DNA from: Methylocapsa aurea
GTDB taxonomy: Bacteria; Pseudomonadota; Alphaproteobacteria; Rhizobiales; Beijerinckiaceae
DNA length: 64,000 bases
Assembly: GCF_000746085.1 (NCBI RefSeq)
Contig: NZ_JQKO01000005.1
Coordinates: 1-64,000, forward strand
Direction: 5' to 3'
Shown here: piece after piece, positions 1-7,253 of the stretch
How positions within the stretch are numbered: the stretch's first letter is position 1
How the letters are laid out: every line of letters begins with the position of its first letter
Made by a program: the position numbers and the translations under genes
Notes under the pieces: model-generated
What the model was told of the DNA's origin: nothing
The model's input: only the letters and a program-made list of their open reading frames with translations
The model's database searches: none

Positions 1-110
1 ATATTGCTTGCCTTTCGGACCCGCTGCGCTGATCGGCGGCTTGAAAAAGCGCGGCGGGCAGCGCATTCTACATTGCCGATAAGGCTCATTTGCAAGCGGG
101 GTAACCTACA

Positions 111-638
111 ATGTCCGATCTCATCGTCATTGTCTATCCGTCCCAGGAAAAAGCAGAGGAGGTGCGAAACCGCCTGTTTGATTTGCAGAAGGAATATCTG
201 ATCAAACTCTCGGACGCTGTCGTCGCCACCAAATCAGCAGATGACCGGATCCAACTGCACCAGGTCGTCAACACAACGGCGGCCGGCGCCGCCTCGGGCA
301 GTTTCTGGGGCTTGTTGGTCGGCGTGATTTTCCTCAATCCGATTCTCGGCGTGGCTTTAGGGGCGGCGGGCGGCGCATTGGGCGGCGCGCTGACGGACTT
401 CGGCATCAATGACAAGTTCATGAAAGACATCGCCGAAAGCATCCAGCCCGGCAATGCCGCCTTGTTCGTGCTCATCAAGGAAATGACGGCGGATAAGGTG
501 CTCGATCAGATCAAGGACTATGGCGGCGTCGTGCTCAAGACGTCCCTCGACGACGCCAAGGAACAAGCGCTTCGCAATGCTCTCGCCGGCGCCGTGGCCG
601 CCAATGCGCCGCAGCCCCCGCCCGCAGCCAGCGCCTGA
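111..638 (+). CDS. DUF1269 family membrane protein
   Basis: A 175-aa protein of the DUF1269 family, whose function is unknown. Residues 1-55 form a soluble alpha/beta domain that starts with the typical MSDLIVIVYPSQEKAEEV-type strand and helix. A glycine/alanine-rich hydrophobic hairpin follows at about residues 60-100 (GLLVGVIFLNPILGVALGAA), then a second soluble domain and a Pro/Ala-rich tail. Family members are thought to be membrane-associated and are often linked to stress, but there is no defined reaction. A GGGG stretch 10 bases upstream can serve as a weak ribosome binding site. The gene is monocistronic; the next 300 bases hold only a transposase remnant. Confidence 0.8.
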   Translation: MSDLIVIVYPSQEKAEEVRNRLFDLQKEYLIKLSDAVVATKSADDRIQLHQVVNTTAAGAASGSFWGLLVGVIFLNPILGVALGAAGGALGGALTDFGINDKFMKDIAESIQPGNAALFVLIKEMTADKVLDQIKDYGGVVLKTSLDDAKEQALRNALAGAVAANAPQPPPAASA

Positions 639-698
639 TCCCACCAAAGGGAGCGTCAAGAGGTCAAGGCGGAGCGTTGGGTGGCGCCGCCCTACCGC

Positions 699-842
699 CT
701 AGGTGTTTGGTCCCGGAATGAGGTGACGCGGGCTAATCTTGAAGATAGTCGGGTTGGGTGTCCCGGCATGAGCGATTGCCTCGAATGGCGTTTTCCATCT
801 CAAGGCCTTCAGATGCTTGGCAAAATTGTAGGTCTTCACGAA
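699..842 (-). pseudogene. IS481-type transposase C-terminal remnant
   Basis: In the minus frame the last 47 codons before a TAG read as the C-terminus of an IS481-family (IS3-like DDE) transposase. They include the YNFAKHLKALRWKTPFEAI segment and end in HLIPGPNT, which is the usual terminus of these enzymes. Nothing upstream in this frame or the others continues the integrase core, so only about 15 percent of the gene survives. It lies in the 308-base gap between the DUF1269 gene and ku. The family call rests on recognising the terminal motif. The exact 5' edge of the remnant is uncertain. Confidence 0.6.
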
Positions 843-946
843 GGCGGAACAAAGCCGGCTGCGACGCGTTGGTTTTCCTCGATCTCCTGCTGCGACACGC
901 CCGGCGCTGTTCCTTTCGCGACGGGCACTGAGAGCGAGGCTGTGCA

Positions 947-1813
947 TTGGCGCCGAGAGCGAATTGGAAGGGGTTCCTAAAGATCGCCGAGGCGGCCTGT
1001 CCGGTGGCGCTCTATGCGGCCGCTTCGACATCCGAGCGCATCGCGTTTCATACGATCAATCGGGCGACGGGACATCGCGTCCGCCGCCAGTTCATCGACA
1101 GCGAGACGGGAAAAGCGGTCGAAAAAGACGATCAGGTCAAGGGCTACGAAGTCGACAAAGGCGATTATGTCGTGCTCGAGCCCGATGAAGTCGCCGCGGC
1201 GGCTCCCCAGAGCGACAAGACGCTTTCCGTCTCGGCATTCATCAGCTGCGCCGACATCGACGACGTCTATTTCGACAAGCCCTATTACCTCGCCCCATCG
1301 GACAAATCCGCCGAGGAGGCGTTCGCCCTCATCCGGGAGGGCATGCGCAAGAAGCAGGTCGCGGCGATCGCGCGGACGGTGCTGTTCCGGCACATTCGCA
1401 CATTGCTCATCCGCGTTTACGGCCAGGGCCTCGTCGCCACGACGCTCAATTTTGATTATCAGGTTCGCCCCGCGAGGGAGGCCTTCGACGCCGTTCCCTC
1501 GATAAAAATTAAGGGTGAGATGCTTGAGCTCGCCGAGCACATCATCAAGACCAAGACCGGCGCGTTCGACCCATCCAAATTCGAGGACCGCTATGAGGCG
1601 GCGGTTGCGGAACTGGTCAAGACCAAGCTCGCGGGCAATAAGATCGAAGTCCGAAAGGAGCCACGGCGCGAGAAGGTCGTCGACCTTATGGGCGCATTGC
1701 GCGCGAGCGCCGGCATCAGCGGGAAAAAAGCCGCCGCGAAGGCGCCGACGAAATCTAGGGCGGCGCGCGCTGTGAAGGCGACGACAGCCGCGCCGCGCCG
1801 GAAGGCCGGGTGA
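947..1813 (+). CDS. ku: Ku protein (NHEJ end binding), first copy
   Basis: Bacterial Ku, 288 aa, a homodimeric ring protein that binds broken DNA ends and recruits LigD for non-homologous end joining. The N-terminus ANWKGFLKIAEAACPVALY matches the family start, and the Ku core beta-barrel covers about residues 5-255. The C-terminus is a Lys/Ala-rich tail (about 262-288), as often seen in bacterial Ku. The start is a TTG at 947; no ATG lies close enough to keep the conserved N-terminus. It lies 3 bases before ligD and is surely co-transcribed with it. The IS481 remnant lies just upstream, so the original promoter region may have been altered. Confidence 0.93.
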   Translation: MAPRANWKGFLKIAEAACPVALYAAASTSERIAFHTINRATGHRVRRQFIDSETGKAVEKDDQVKGYEVDKGDYVVLEPDEVAAAAPQSDKTLSVSAFISCADIDDVYFDKPYYLAPSDKSAEEAFALIREGMRKKQVAAIARTVLFRHIRTLLIRVYGQGLVATTLNFDYQVRPAREAFDAVPSIKIKGEMLELAEHIIKTKTGAFDPSKFEDRYEAAVAELVKTKLAGNKIEVRKEPRREKVVDLMGALRASAGISGKKAAAKAPTKSRAARAVKATTAAPRRKAG

Positions 1814-1816
1814 GCG

Positions 1817-4372
1817 ATGGCGCTCGAGGCCTATCGCAAGAAGCGTAATTTTTCTGCGACTGCGGAGCCGAGGGGCGACCGAACGCCCAAGACCAGCGAC
1901 AGCTTCGTGATCCAGAAGCACGACGCGAGGCGGCTGCATTATGATTTCCGGCTGGAGATGGACGGCGTCCTGAAGAGCTGGGCTGTCGCCAAGGGGCCAA
2001 GTCTTGTCCCCGGCGAGAAGCGGCTCGCGGTCCATGTCGAGGATCATCCCCTCGAATATCGCGACTTCGAAGGCGCGATCCCGAAAGGCGAGTATGGCGG
2101 CGGCGCCGTGATCATTTGGGACCGCGGAACATGGTCGCCGATCGGCGACGCTCATAAAGGCTATGCCAAAGGCCATCTCGACTTCGAACTGCGCGGCGAG
2201 AAGCTCGGCGGCCGCTGGCATCTTGTGAGGATGCAGGGCAAGCCGCGCGAGAAGCGCGAGAATTGGCTGCTGATCAAGGGCGATGACCAATACGCCCGGC
2301 CCGAAGGCGGACCCGACATTCTGGACGAACATCCAGAATCGGCGAAGACCGGCCGCGTGATCGCCGACGTCGCCGGCGAGGCGCCTAGCTGGTCCTCAAG
2401 GACGGGAAAGAGCGAGGAGAAGCGCAAGGCGCGCCCAAGCGCCACGCCGGCCTCTCCTTCGGGAGAGTGCCGAGCTCGTTGGATTCCAGACCCGGCGGCG
2501 ATCAAAGGCGTCAAAAAGGCGCCGCTGCCGGATTTTGTCGAGCCGACGCTGGCCACGCTCGTCTCATGCCCGCCAGACGGCGAGCGCTGGCTTCACGAGA
2601 TCAAATTCGACGGCTACCGCCTGCAGGCCCGCATCGAGGCGGGCCGCGTAAAGCTGTTGACGCGGAGCGGCCTCGACTGGACCGAGACATTCGGCGGGGA
2701 GGTCGTCGCGGCGCTGCGGGCCCTGCCCATCGGCGCGGCTTTGATCGACGGCGAGCTCGTAGTCGAATCCCACTCGGGCGCGTCCGATTTCGCTGCTTTG
2801 CAGGCCGATCTCAGCGTCGGGCGCAACGACCGTTTCATCTTCTACGTTTTCGACCTTCTCTACCTCAACGGTTATGATCTGCGCCGCCTATCACTGATCG
2901 CCCGCAAGGATCTGCTCGAAAAAGTTGTCGGCGACAGTTCCGGACTCATCCGCTACAGCAGCCATTTCGAGGAGAATGGCGCTTTGGTGCTGCGCCATGC
3001 CTGCCGACTGAGCCTCGAGGGCGTGGTCTCCAAGCTGCGCGATGCGCCCTATCGATCTGGTCGCAACAAGAGCTGGGTCAAAGCCAAATGCTCGGCGCGA
3101 CAGGAATTCGTCATCGGTGGCTATGCGCGCTCAACGACCTCCCGTCGGGCGATCGGGTCTTTGGTCCTCGGCGTGTATGAAGGCGATGCGCTGCGCCATG
3201 TCGGGCGCGTCGGAACCGGCTTTACGGCGGCGGTCGCGGAGGATCTGTTTAAGAAGCTCGACAAGATGAGGGTCCAGGCGAGTCCTTTCGCAGAGCGACT
3301 GACCGCGGAGGAGGCGCGCGGGGTGCGCTATGTGCGGCCGGAACTCGCGGCGGAGGTCGAGTTCCGAGCCTGGACCGCCGATGGCAACCTGCGTCACGCG
3401 TCTTTCCGCGGCCTGCGCGAGGACAAATTGCCGCGCGAGATCGTCCGCGAGACCCCGCCATCGGCCGCGCCGGCGACAAAGCCGCAACGCCGAACTGTGA
3501 AGCTCACCCATCCCGATCGCCTATACTGGCCCGACGATGGCGTGACCAAGGAAGGGCTCGCCGACTATTATGCCGAGGTCTGGCGTTTCATTGCCCCCTT
3601 CATCGTCGGACGCCCCCTGGCGCTGCTGCGCTGCCCCAGCGGCATCGCCGGCGAAAAATTCTTCCAAAAGCACGCCTGGAAAGGGCTCAGCCCCAACATC
3701 GTCCTGGTGAAGGATCCCAAGGAGCCGTCCGCGGAGCCGCTGATCAGCATCGGCAATCTCGACGGACTGATTGGGCTCGTGCAGTCGGCGGCGCTCGAGA
3801 TTCATCCTTGGGGATCGACGGCGGCCGATTGGGAGCATCCGGACATGATCATCATGGATCTCGATCCGGGCGAAGATGCGCCATGGGAAGCGGTGATCGC
3901 GGCGGCTGAGGAAACCCGGCAAAGACTGAAGGATGCTGGTCTCGCCGCCTTCGTGAAGACGTCTGGCGGCAAGGGACTCCACGTCGCATCGCCGCTCAAG
4001 GCCAAGGCCGAATGGCCGACGGTGAAGGCGTTCACAAAGGCGATCGCCGACGCGATGGCCGCCGATAGTCCGGGCCGCTTCGTGTCGAAGATCACAAAGG
4101 CGAAGCGGCGCGGCAAGATTTTTGTCGACTATCTGCGCAACCAGCGCGGGGCGACCGCCGTCGCCCCCTTTTCGACGCGCGCCCGGCCGGGAGCGGCGGT
4201 CTCCATGCCGCTTGCCTGGGACGAGCTGACTTCGGGGATAGGGCCGGCCTATTTCACGGTAGGAAACACGCCGACGCGGCTCGCCGCCTTGTCGGCGGAT
4301 CCTTGGGAGGGCTTCCGCGCGGCGGCCGCGCCACTCGAAGAGCGGAAGCCGCGCAGAAAAAAGGTCGCCTAG
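1817..4372 (+). CDS. ligD: ATP-dependent DNA ligase LigD (PE-ligase-polymerase)
   Basis: Multidomain NHEJ ligase of 851 aa, in the Pseudomonas-type order. The 3'-phosphoesterase domain is at about residues 28-165 (QKHDARRLHYDFRLEMDG, with the metal-binding His). The adenylation/ligase domain is at about 235-545, with motif I EIKFDGYR giving catalytic Lys263. The archaeo-eukaryotic primase-type polymerase domain is at about 560-840, with acidic motif IIMDLDPGED near residue 680. The protein end-processes, fills and seals breaks held by Ku. It follows ku by 3 bases, forming one operon. Its TAG stop lies inside the terminal CTAG of a mosaic repeat. Full length, with no defect seen. Confidence 0.96.
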   Translation: MALEAYRKKRNFSATAEPRGDRTPKTSDSFVIQKHDARRLHYDFRLEMDGVLKSWAVAKGPSLVPGEKRLAVHVEDHPLEYRDFEGAIPKGEYGGGAVIIWDRGTWSPIGDAHKGYAKGHLDFELRGEKLGGRWHLVRMQGKPREKRENWLLIKGDDQYARPEGGPDILDEHPESAKTGRVIADVAGEAPSWSSRTGKSEEKRKARPSATPASPSGECRARWIPDPAAIKGVKKAPLPDFVEPTLATLVSCPPDGERWLHEIKFDGYRLQARIEAGRVKLLTRSGLDWTETFGGEVVAALRALPIGAALIDGELVVESHSGASDFAALQADLSVGRNDRFIFYVFDLLYLNGYDLRRLSLIARKDLLEKVVGDSSGLIRYSSHFEENGALVLRHACRLSLEGVVSKLRDAPYRSGRNKSWVKAKCSARQEFVIGGYARSTTSRRAIGSLVLGVYEGDALRHVGRVGTGFTAAVAEDLFKKLDKMRVQASPFAERLTAEEARGVRYVRPELAAEVEFRAWTADGNLRHASFRGLREDKLPREIVRETPPSAAPATKPQRRTVKLTHPDRLYWPDDGVTKEGLADYYAEVWRFIAPFIVGRPLALLRCPSGIAGEKFFQKHAWKGLSPNIVLVKDPKEPSAEPLISIGNLDGLIGLVQSAALEIHPWGSTAADWEHPDMIIMDLDPGEDAPWEAVIAAAEETRQRLKDAGLAAFVKTSGGKGLHVASPLKAKAEWPTVKAFTKAIADAMAADSPGRFVSKITKAKRRGKIFVDYLRNQRGATAVAPFSTRARPGAAVSMPLAWDELTSGIGPAYFTVGNTPTRLAALSADPWEGFRAAAAPLEERKPRRKKVA

Positions 4373-4487
4373 GGCATATTCCGAACAGATTGATTCAATC
4401 TGTTCAACGAGAATATGCTTAGATTCTTTAACACGGGAGCGATTTCTGATTGATCGAATGATTCCGTCTGATCGAGAAGCGCTCTAG
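4369..4487. repeat. Mosaic palindromic repeat (type B) between ligD and ku
   Basis: A 119-bp element running from CTAGGGCATATTCC to GCGCTCTAG. It contains two internal palindromes, AACAGATTGATTCAATCTGTT and a GATCGAATGATTCC-type hairpin. A close copy lies at 47826-47944. The left CTAG contains the TAG stop of ligD, and the right CTAG contains the TAG stop of the convergent second ku gene. It probably acts as a bidirectional terminator as well as an interspersed repeat. Confidence 0.85.
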
Positions 4488-5293
4488 CCGCCTTTCGCCG
4501 GTTTGCCATCGGATGAAATGCTCTTGCGCAGCGCCTCCATGATGTTGATGACATTGCTCGGCGCCGCCTCAAGTTCGGTCTTTGCTTTCGCTGGTCGCTT
4601 CCCGCCTTTCTTCTTTGCGGCGATGATCTCGAGAAGACGCGCCTGCACGGGATCGCTGACCATGTTCGGGCTCCACCGCTTGCTGCGCTCATCAATCAAA
4701 GCGGCGATAAGGCTCATCAGCTTCGGATCGATCTCGCCCTCTCCAATCTTTCCGAAATAATGGTTCGGATCGCGCACCTCATCGCCGTAGCGCAGGGTCC
4801 AAAGCACGATCCCCTTATCGCGCGGCTCCAGCATCACCGCGCGCTCGCGGCGGTAGAGCACGAGGCGAGACACGCCAACCATGCCGGTCGATTCCATCGC
4901 GTCGCGGATGACCGAGAAAGCCTCCTCGCCGACGGGATCGTCGGGGGTCAGATAATGGGGCTTGTCGCACCAGATCCAATCGATGCTGCCGACGGGAACG
5001 AACATCTCGATGTCGATCGTGCGGGCGCTTTCGAGCGCCACCGCATCAAGCTCATCCTCCTCCAAAAGAACGTAATCATCCTCGCCGCGAGGATAGCCCT
5101 TCGCCTCATCGTCCTTGTCGACAGGCTTGCCGCTCGCTGCATCGACAAATTGACTGACGACCCGGCGCCCGGTCTTCCGGTTGAGGGTAAGGAAGCGCAC
5201 CTTTTCAGCGTCAGTGGTCGCGGGCGCCATCGCGACCGGGCAGGTCACAAGGGAAAGCTTCAGGTAGCCTTTCCAAAATGCGCGCGACGCCAT
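4484..5293 (-). CDS. ku: Ku protein, second copy
   Basis: A second bacterial Ku of 269 aa, convergent with ku-ligD. The N-terminus MASRAFWKGYLKLSLVTCPV is the canonical family start. I therefore chose the ATG at 5293 rather than the start four codons upstream. The Ku core spans about residues 3-225 and ends in a short Lys-rich tail. It is clearly diverged from the first copy (for example CPVAMAPATTDAEKVRF against CPVALYAAASTSERIAF), so this is an old paralogue and not a recent duplication. The two proteins could form homo- or heterodimers. The stop codon falls in the mosaic repeat at 4369-4487. Confidence 0.93.
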   Translation of the reverse strand: MASRAFWKGYLKLSLVTCPVAMAPATTDAEKVRFLTLNRKTGRRVVSQFVDAASGKPVDKDDEAKGYPRGEDDYVLLEEDELDAVALESARTIDIEMFVPVGSIDWIWCDKPHYLTPDDPVGEEAFSVIRDAMESTGMVGVSRLVLYRRERAVMLEPRDKGIVLWTLRYGDEVRDPNHYFGKIGEGEIDPKLMSLIAALIDERSKRWSPNMVSDPVQARLLEIIAAKKKGGKRPAKAKTELEAAPSNVINIMEALRKSISSDGKPAKGG

Positions 5294-5391
5294 GTAACGC
5301 TCCAAAAGATGCGATTTGAGCTTGCCTGTCCCCCAGCAGAGCTCGACGGATACTCAGGCGCAATGCCGCCGCTCGACCGGCGCGCTTGAGA

Positions 5392-5703
5392 TTACTCCCG
5401 CACGAGGCGGTTCGTGTAATTCGGAATCCTGATCGACAAGTCCTGCGGAAGCGTTTCGATGACGCGGGTCCGCTTGCTCGGCCGCTCGCCTTCAAAAGCG
5501 ATGACATAAAGCGGCGCGCTGATCTCGCGCCCTGTCGCGGGGTCGCGCGCGTAAAGCAGGTCCGACGCCGCCACAAGGAAAGACTCGGCCTCGCCATGAC
5601 AGGAAACGACAAGATCGAAGAACCGCAGGTTCCGCTTTGCTGGCCGCAGGCTCCACTCCGCCGCAATGGCGCAATGATCGCAAAAGCAAATAAGTTTCCG
5701 CAT
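5392..5703 (-). CDS. Hypothetical small cytoplasmic protein
   Basis: A 103-aa protein starting MRKLICFCDHCAIAAEWSL. I chose the ATG at 5703 because an AGGGAG lies 9 bases upstream; the frame stays open for 50 more codons to 5853. No family is recognised. The N-terminus has a CFCDHC cluster that could bind metal, followed by a beta-rich region (FDLVVSCHGEAESF) and a C-terminus ending RIPNYTNRLVRE. It lies next to the second ku gene on the same strand, about 100 bases upstream, so it could be co-transcribed. That does not establish a repair role. Confidence 0.5.
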   Translation of the reverse strand: MRKLICFCDHCAIAAEWSLRPAKRNLRFFDLVVSCHGEAESFLVAASDLLYARDPATGREISAPLYVIAFEGERPSKRTRVIETLPQDLSIRIPNYTNRLVRE

Positions 5704-5931
5704 GCGCAAACGCTCCCTGTGCTCACGCCTGATCGCGTCCCCTGTGAACGCCCCCGCCGTAGAGGCGTTCCACCATGAGCCATGCATGAGCCATGGACCT
5801 CGCCGACGTCCAATGATCAGGAACAGCGCCCCAAGCCCGAGCGTCACTGTCATCTATAATTCATGTGCAACCTGCAAGATCGGCGGCGAATGAGTCTCTC
5901 CCATCTCCCAGTCGCGGCTCAGGCCGGGACG

Positions 5932-6037
5932 CTAGAGCATTTTCAAGCGAAGTGGAAACCGGTTCGCGTTAAGAAAATGCGACAAAACAAAGAGCTAGAG
6001 CTGCTTTCTGATTCCATCGGATCTGAAAGCACTCTAG
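5932..6037. repeat. Mosaic palindromic repeat (type A)
   Basis: An element bounded by CTAGAGCATTTTCAAGCGAA at the left and GAAAGCACTCTAG at the right. The core contains CCGGTTCGCGTTAAGAAAAT and ACAAAACAAAGAGCTAGAG. It is nearly identical to 23931-24034 and recurs in inverted orientation at 19168-19268, 28775-28834 and 50999-51100. It occupies part of the 368-base gap 5704-6071, where I see no other gene; the remainder is likely promoter sequence for the oxygenase-like gene. Confidence 0.85.
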
Positions 6038-6071
6038 AATTGGGAAATGAAGGGGCAATGGCGGATCATTT

Positions 6072-6692
6072 ATGAATCAAGTTGTGGGACTATTTCCGAC
6101 CCCGATAATGCGCGTAGAGCGCCTGTTGGGGGAAGATTTAATCCGCCATTTGGTCCCTGAGGTCACCGCCTCCCGCACCATCGCCAACGCAAAATCCGAC
6201 AGGCTTTCCCATACCGAGATCATGAGCCCGCGGTCGAAAGCCTCGTTTGTCGAAGCGAGCGCGTTGATCAATCCCAAGCTCGTTGAATTCGGGGCGCTGC
6301 TCTTCGGCGAGAACCTCGACTGGTCGATCAAGGAGATCTGGGTCAACTTTCTGGAGACCGGCGGGAGCCAGTCGATCCACAACCACGCCAATAGTTTCGT
6401 CTCGGGCGTGCTCTACCTGACGCCGTCACACCCCTCGGCGAACATTGTCTTCCACAAGAGCCTCGGCGGCGCAGATTTCGCCTTTAAGAACCAGAACGAG
6501 AATGTGCGGTTCGGGCCGTATAATGGCGGCAAATGGGCGATGCCGACGATCGCTGCGGGCGATCTTGTCCTCTTTCCCAGCTACCTGTTGCACGAGGTCC
6601 CGACAAATCGCGGCAATCAGCGCATCTCGGTCGCCTTCAATGCAATTCCCGCTCGGCTTGATTCGTTCGGCTACGCCATCAACCTTTCCTGA
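6072..6692 (+). CDS. 2OG-Fe(II) oxygenase-like protein (TIGR02466 type)
   Basis: A 206-aa protein resembling the TIGR02466 family of putative 2-oxoglutarate/Fe(II)-dependent oxygenases. It starts with the usual VVGLFPTPIMRVERL segment. The jelly-roll core carries an iron-site motif SIHNHANSFVSGVLYLT (HxH, residues about 102-104) and a distal LLHEVPTNRGNQRISVAFN segment, giving the third His and the Arg expected to bind 2-oxoglutarate. The substrate is unknown; family members are cytoplasmic and occur widely in alphaproteobacteria and marine bacteria. It lies just upstream of a CopC-like secreted protein on the same strand (66-base gap), so the two may be co-transcribed. Confidence 0.75.
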   Translation: MNQVVGLFPTPIMRVERLLGEDLIRHLVPEVTASRTIANAKSDRLSHTEIMSPRSKASFVEASALINPKLVEFGALLFGENLDWSIKEIWVNFLETGGSQSIHNHANSFVSGVLYLTPSHPSANIVFHKSLGGADFAFKNQNENVRFGPYNGGKWAMPTIAAGDLVLFPSYLLHEVPTNRGNQRISVAFNAIPARLDSFGYAINLS

Positions 6693-6758
6693 AAGCGCGA
6701 TCGCGACGGACCAGCGCCAACCGTCGGCTGTCCCGCTCAACGAAGATACGAGGAAAAA

Positions 6759-7253
6759 ATGAAGACGAGGAAGCAAGCATCGGCGGCTGTCCTGCTGCTC
6801 GGCGGGGTGCTGCTCGGCGCGCCGCAAGCGCTGGCGCAGGAAATGTATGACACATCCGTTCCGTTCCAGGGAGACGTCTTGAAAGAGGCGCCCGCGCCGA
6901 TGGTCATCAGCTTCGCTGAGGCGATCTATCTAACGAATCTTCGCCTTGTCGGCGCGGATGGCGAGGCGTGGCCGCTCGACTGGCGGAAGACCGAGGACGA
7001 CGTCTTCAAAGTCGAATTTCACGTTGCGAAGCCGCTGCCGCCGGGCAGCTACCAGATCGAGTGGACAGCTTATGTCCGCCAGCACTACCACCCTGACGGC
7101 GGCGTGATCGCCTTCACCATCGATCCGCAGGCCGCCCCTGGAGGCGCTCTCACGCCGGCGGCAACGCAGCCAACAGTCTCCGCGCCTCAGGCCGCGCCGG
7201 ATTCGCCCGATCCAGCGCTTCGAGCAGTCTCCGCGCCGCCGACGGATCGCTGA
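6759..7253 (+). CDS. Atypical CopC-domain periplasmic protein
   Basis: A 164-aa protein with a signal peptide (cleavage near ALAQ, residue 27), followed by a CopC-like beta-sandwich (PMVISFAEAIYLTNLRLVG ... LPPGSYQIEWTAYV ... GGVIAFTID). CopC proteins normally bind Cu(II) through the mature N-terminal His plus a DGH motif. This one starts QEMYDTS, has HYHPDGG in place of DGH, and has no N-terminal His. Copper binding is therefore uncertain, and other ligands (Met, His) may be used. The last 40 residues are a Pro/Ala-rich tail whose coding sequence overlaps the 3' end of the convergent gene by 104 bases. Confidence 0.7.
   Translation: MKTRKQASAAVLLLGGVLLGAPQALAQEMYDTSVPFQGDVLKEAPAPMVISFAEAIYLTNLRLVGADGEAWPLDWRKTEDDVFKVEFHVAKPLPPGSYQIEWTAYVRQHYHPDGGVIAFTIDPQAAPGGALTPAATQPTVSAPQAAPDSPDPALRAVSAPPTDR

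Noticed and set aside
977-2332. A 451-codon minus-strand frame opposite ku and ligD
   Set aside because: It lies wholly under two strongly supported plus-strand genes and has Arg/Asp/Gly-biased composition without motifs.
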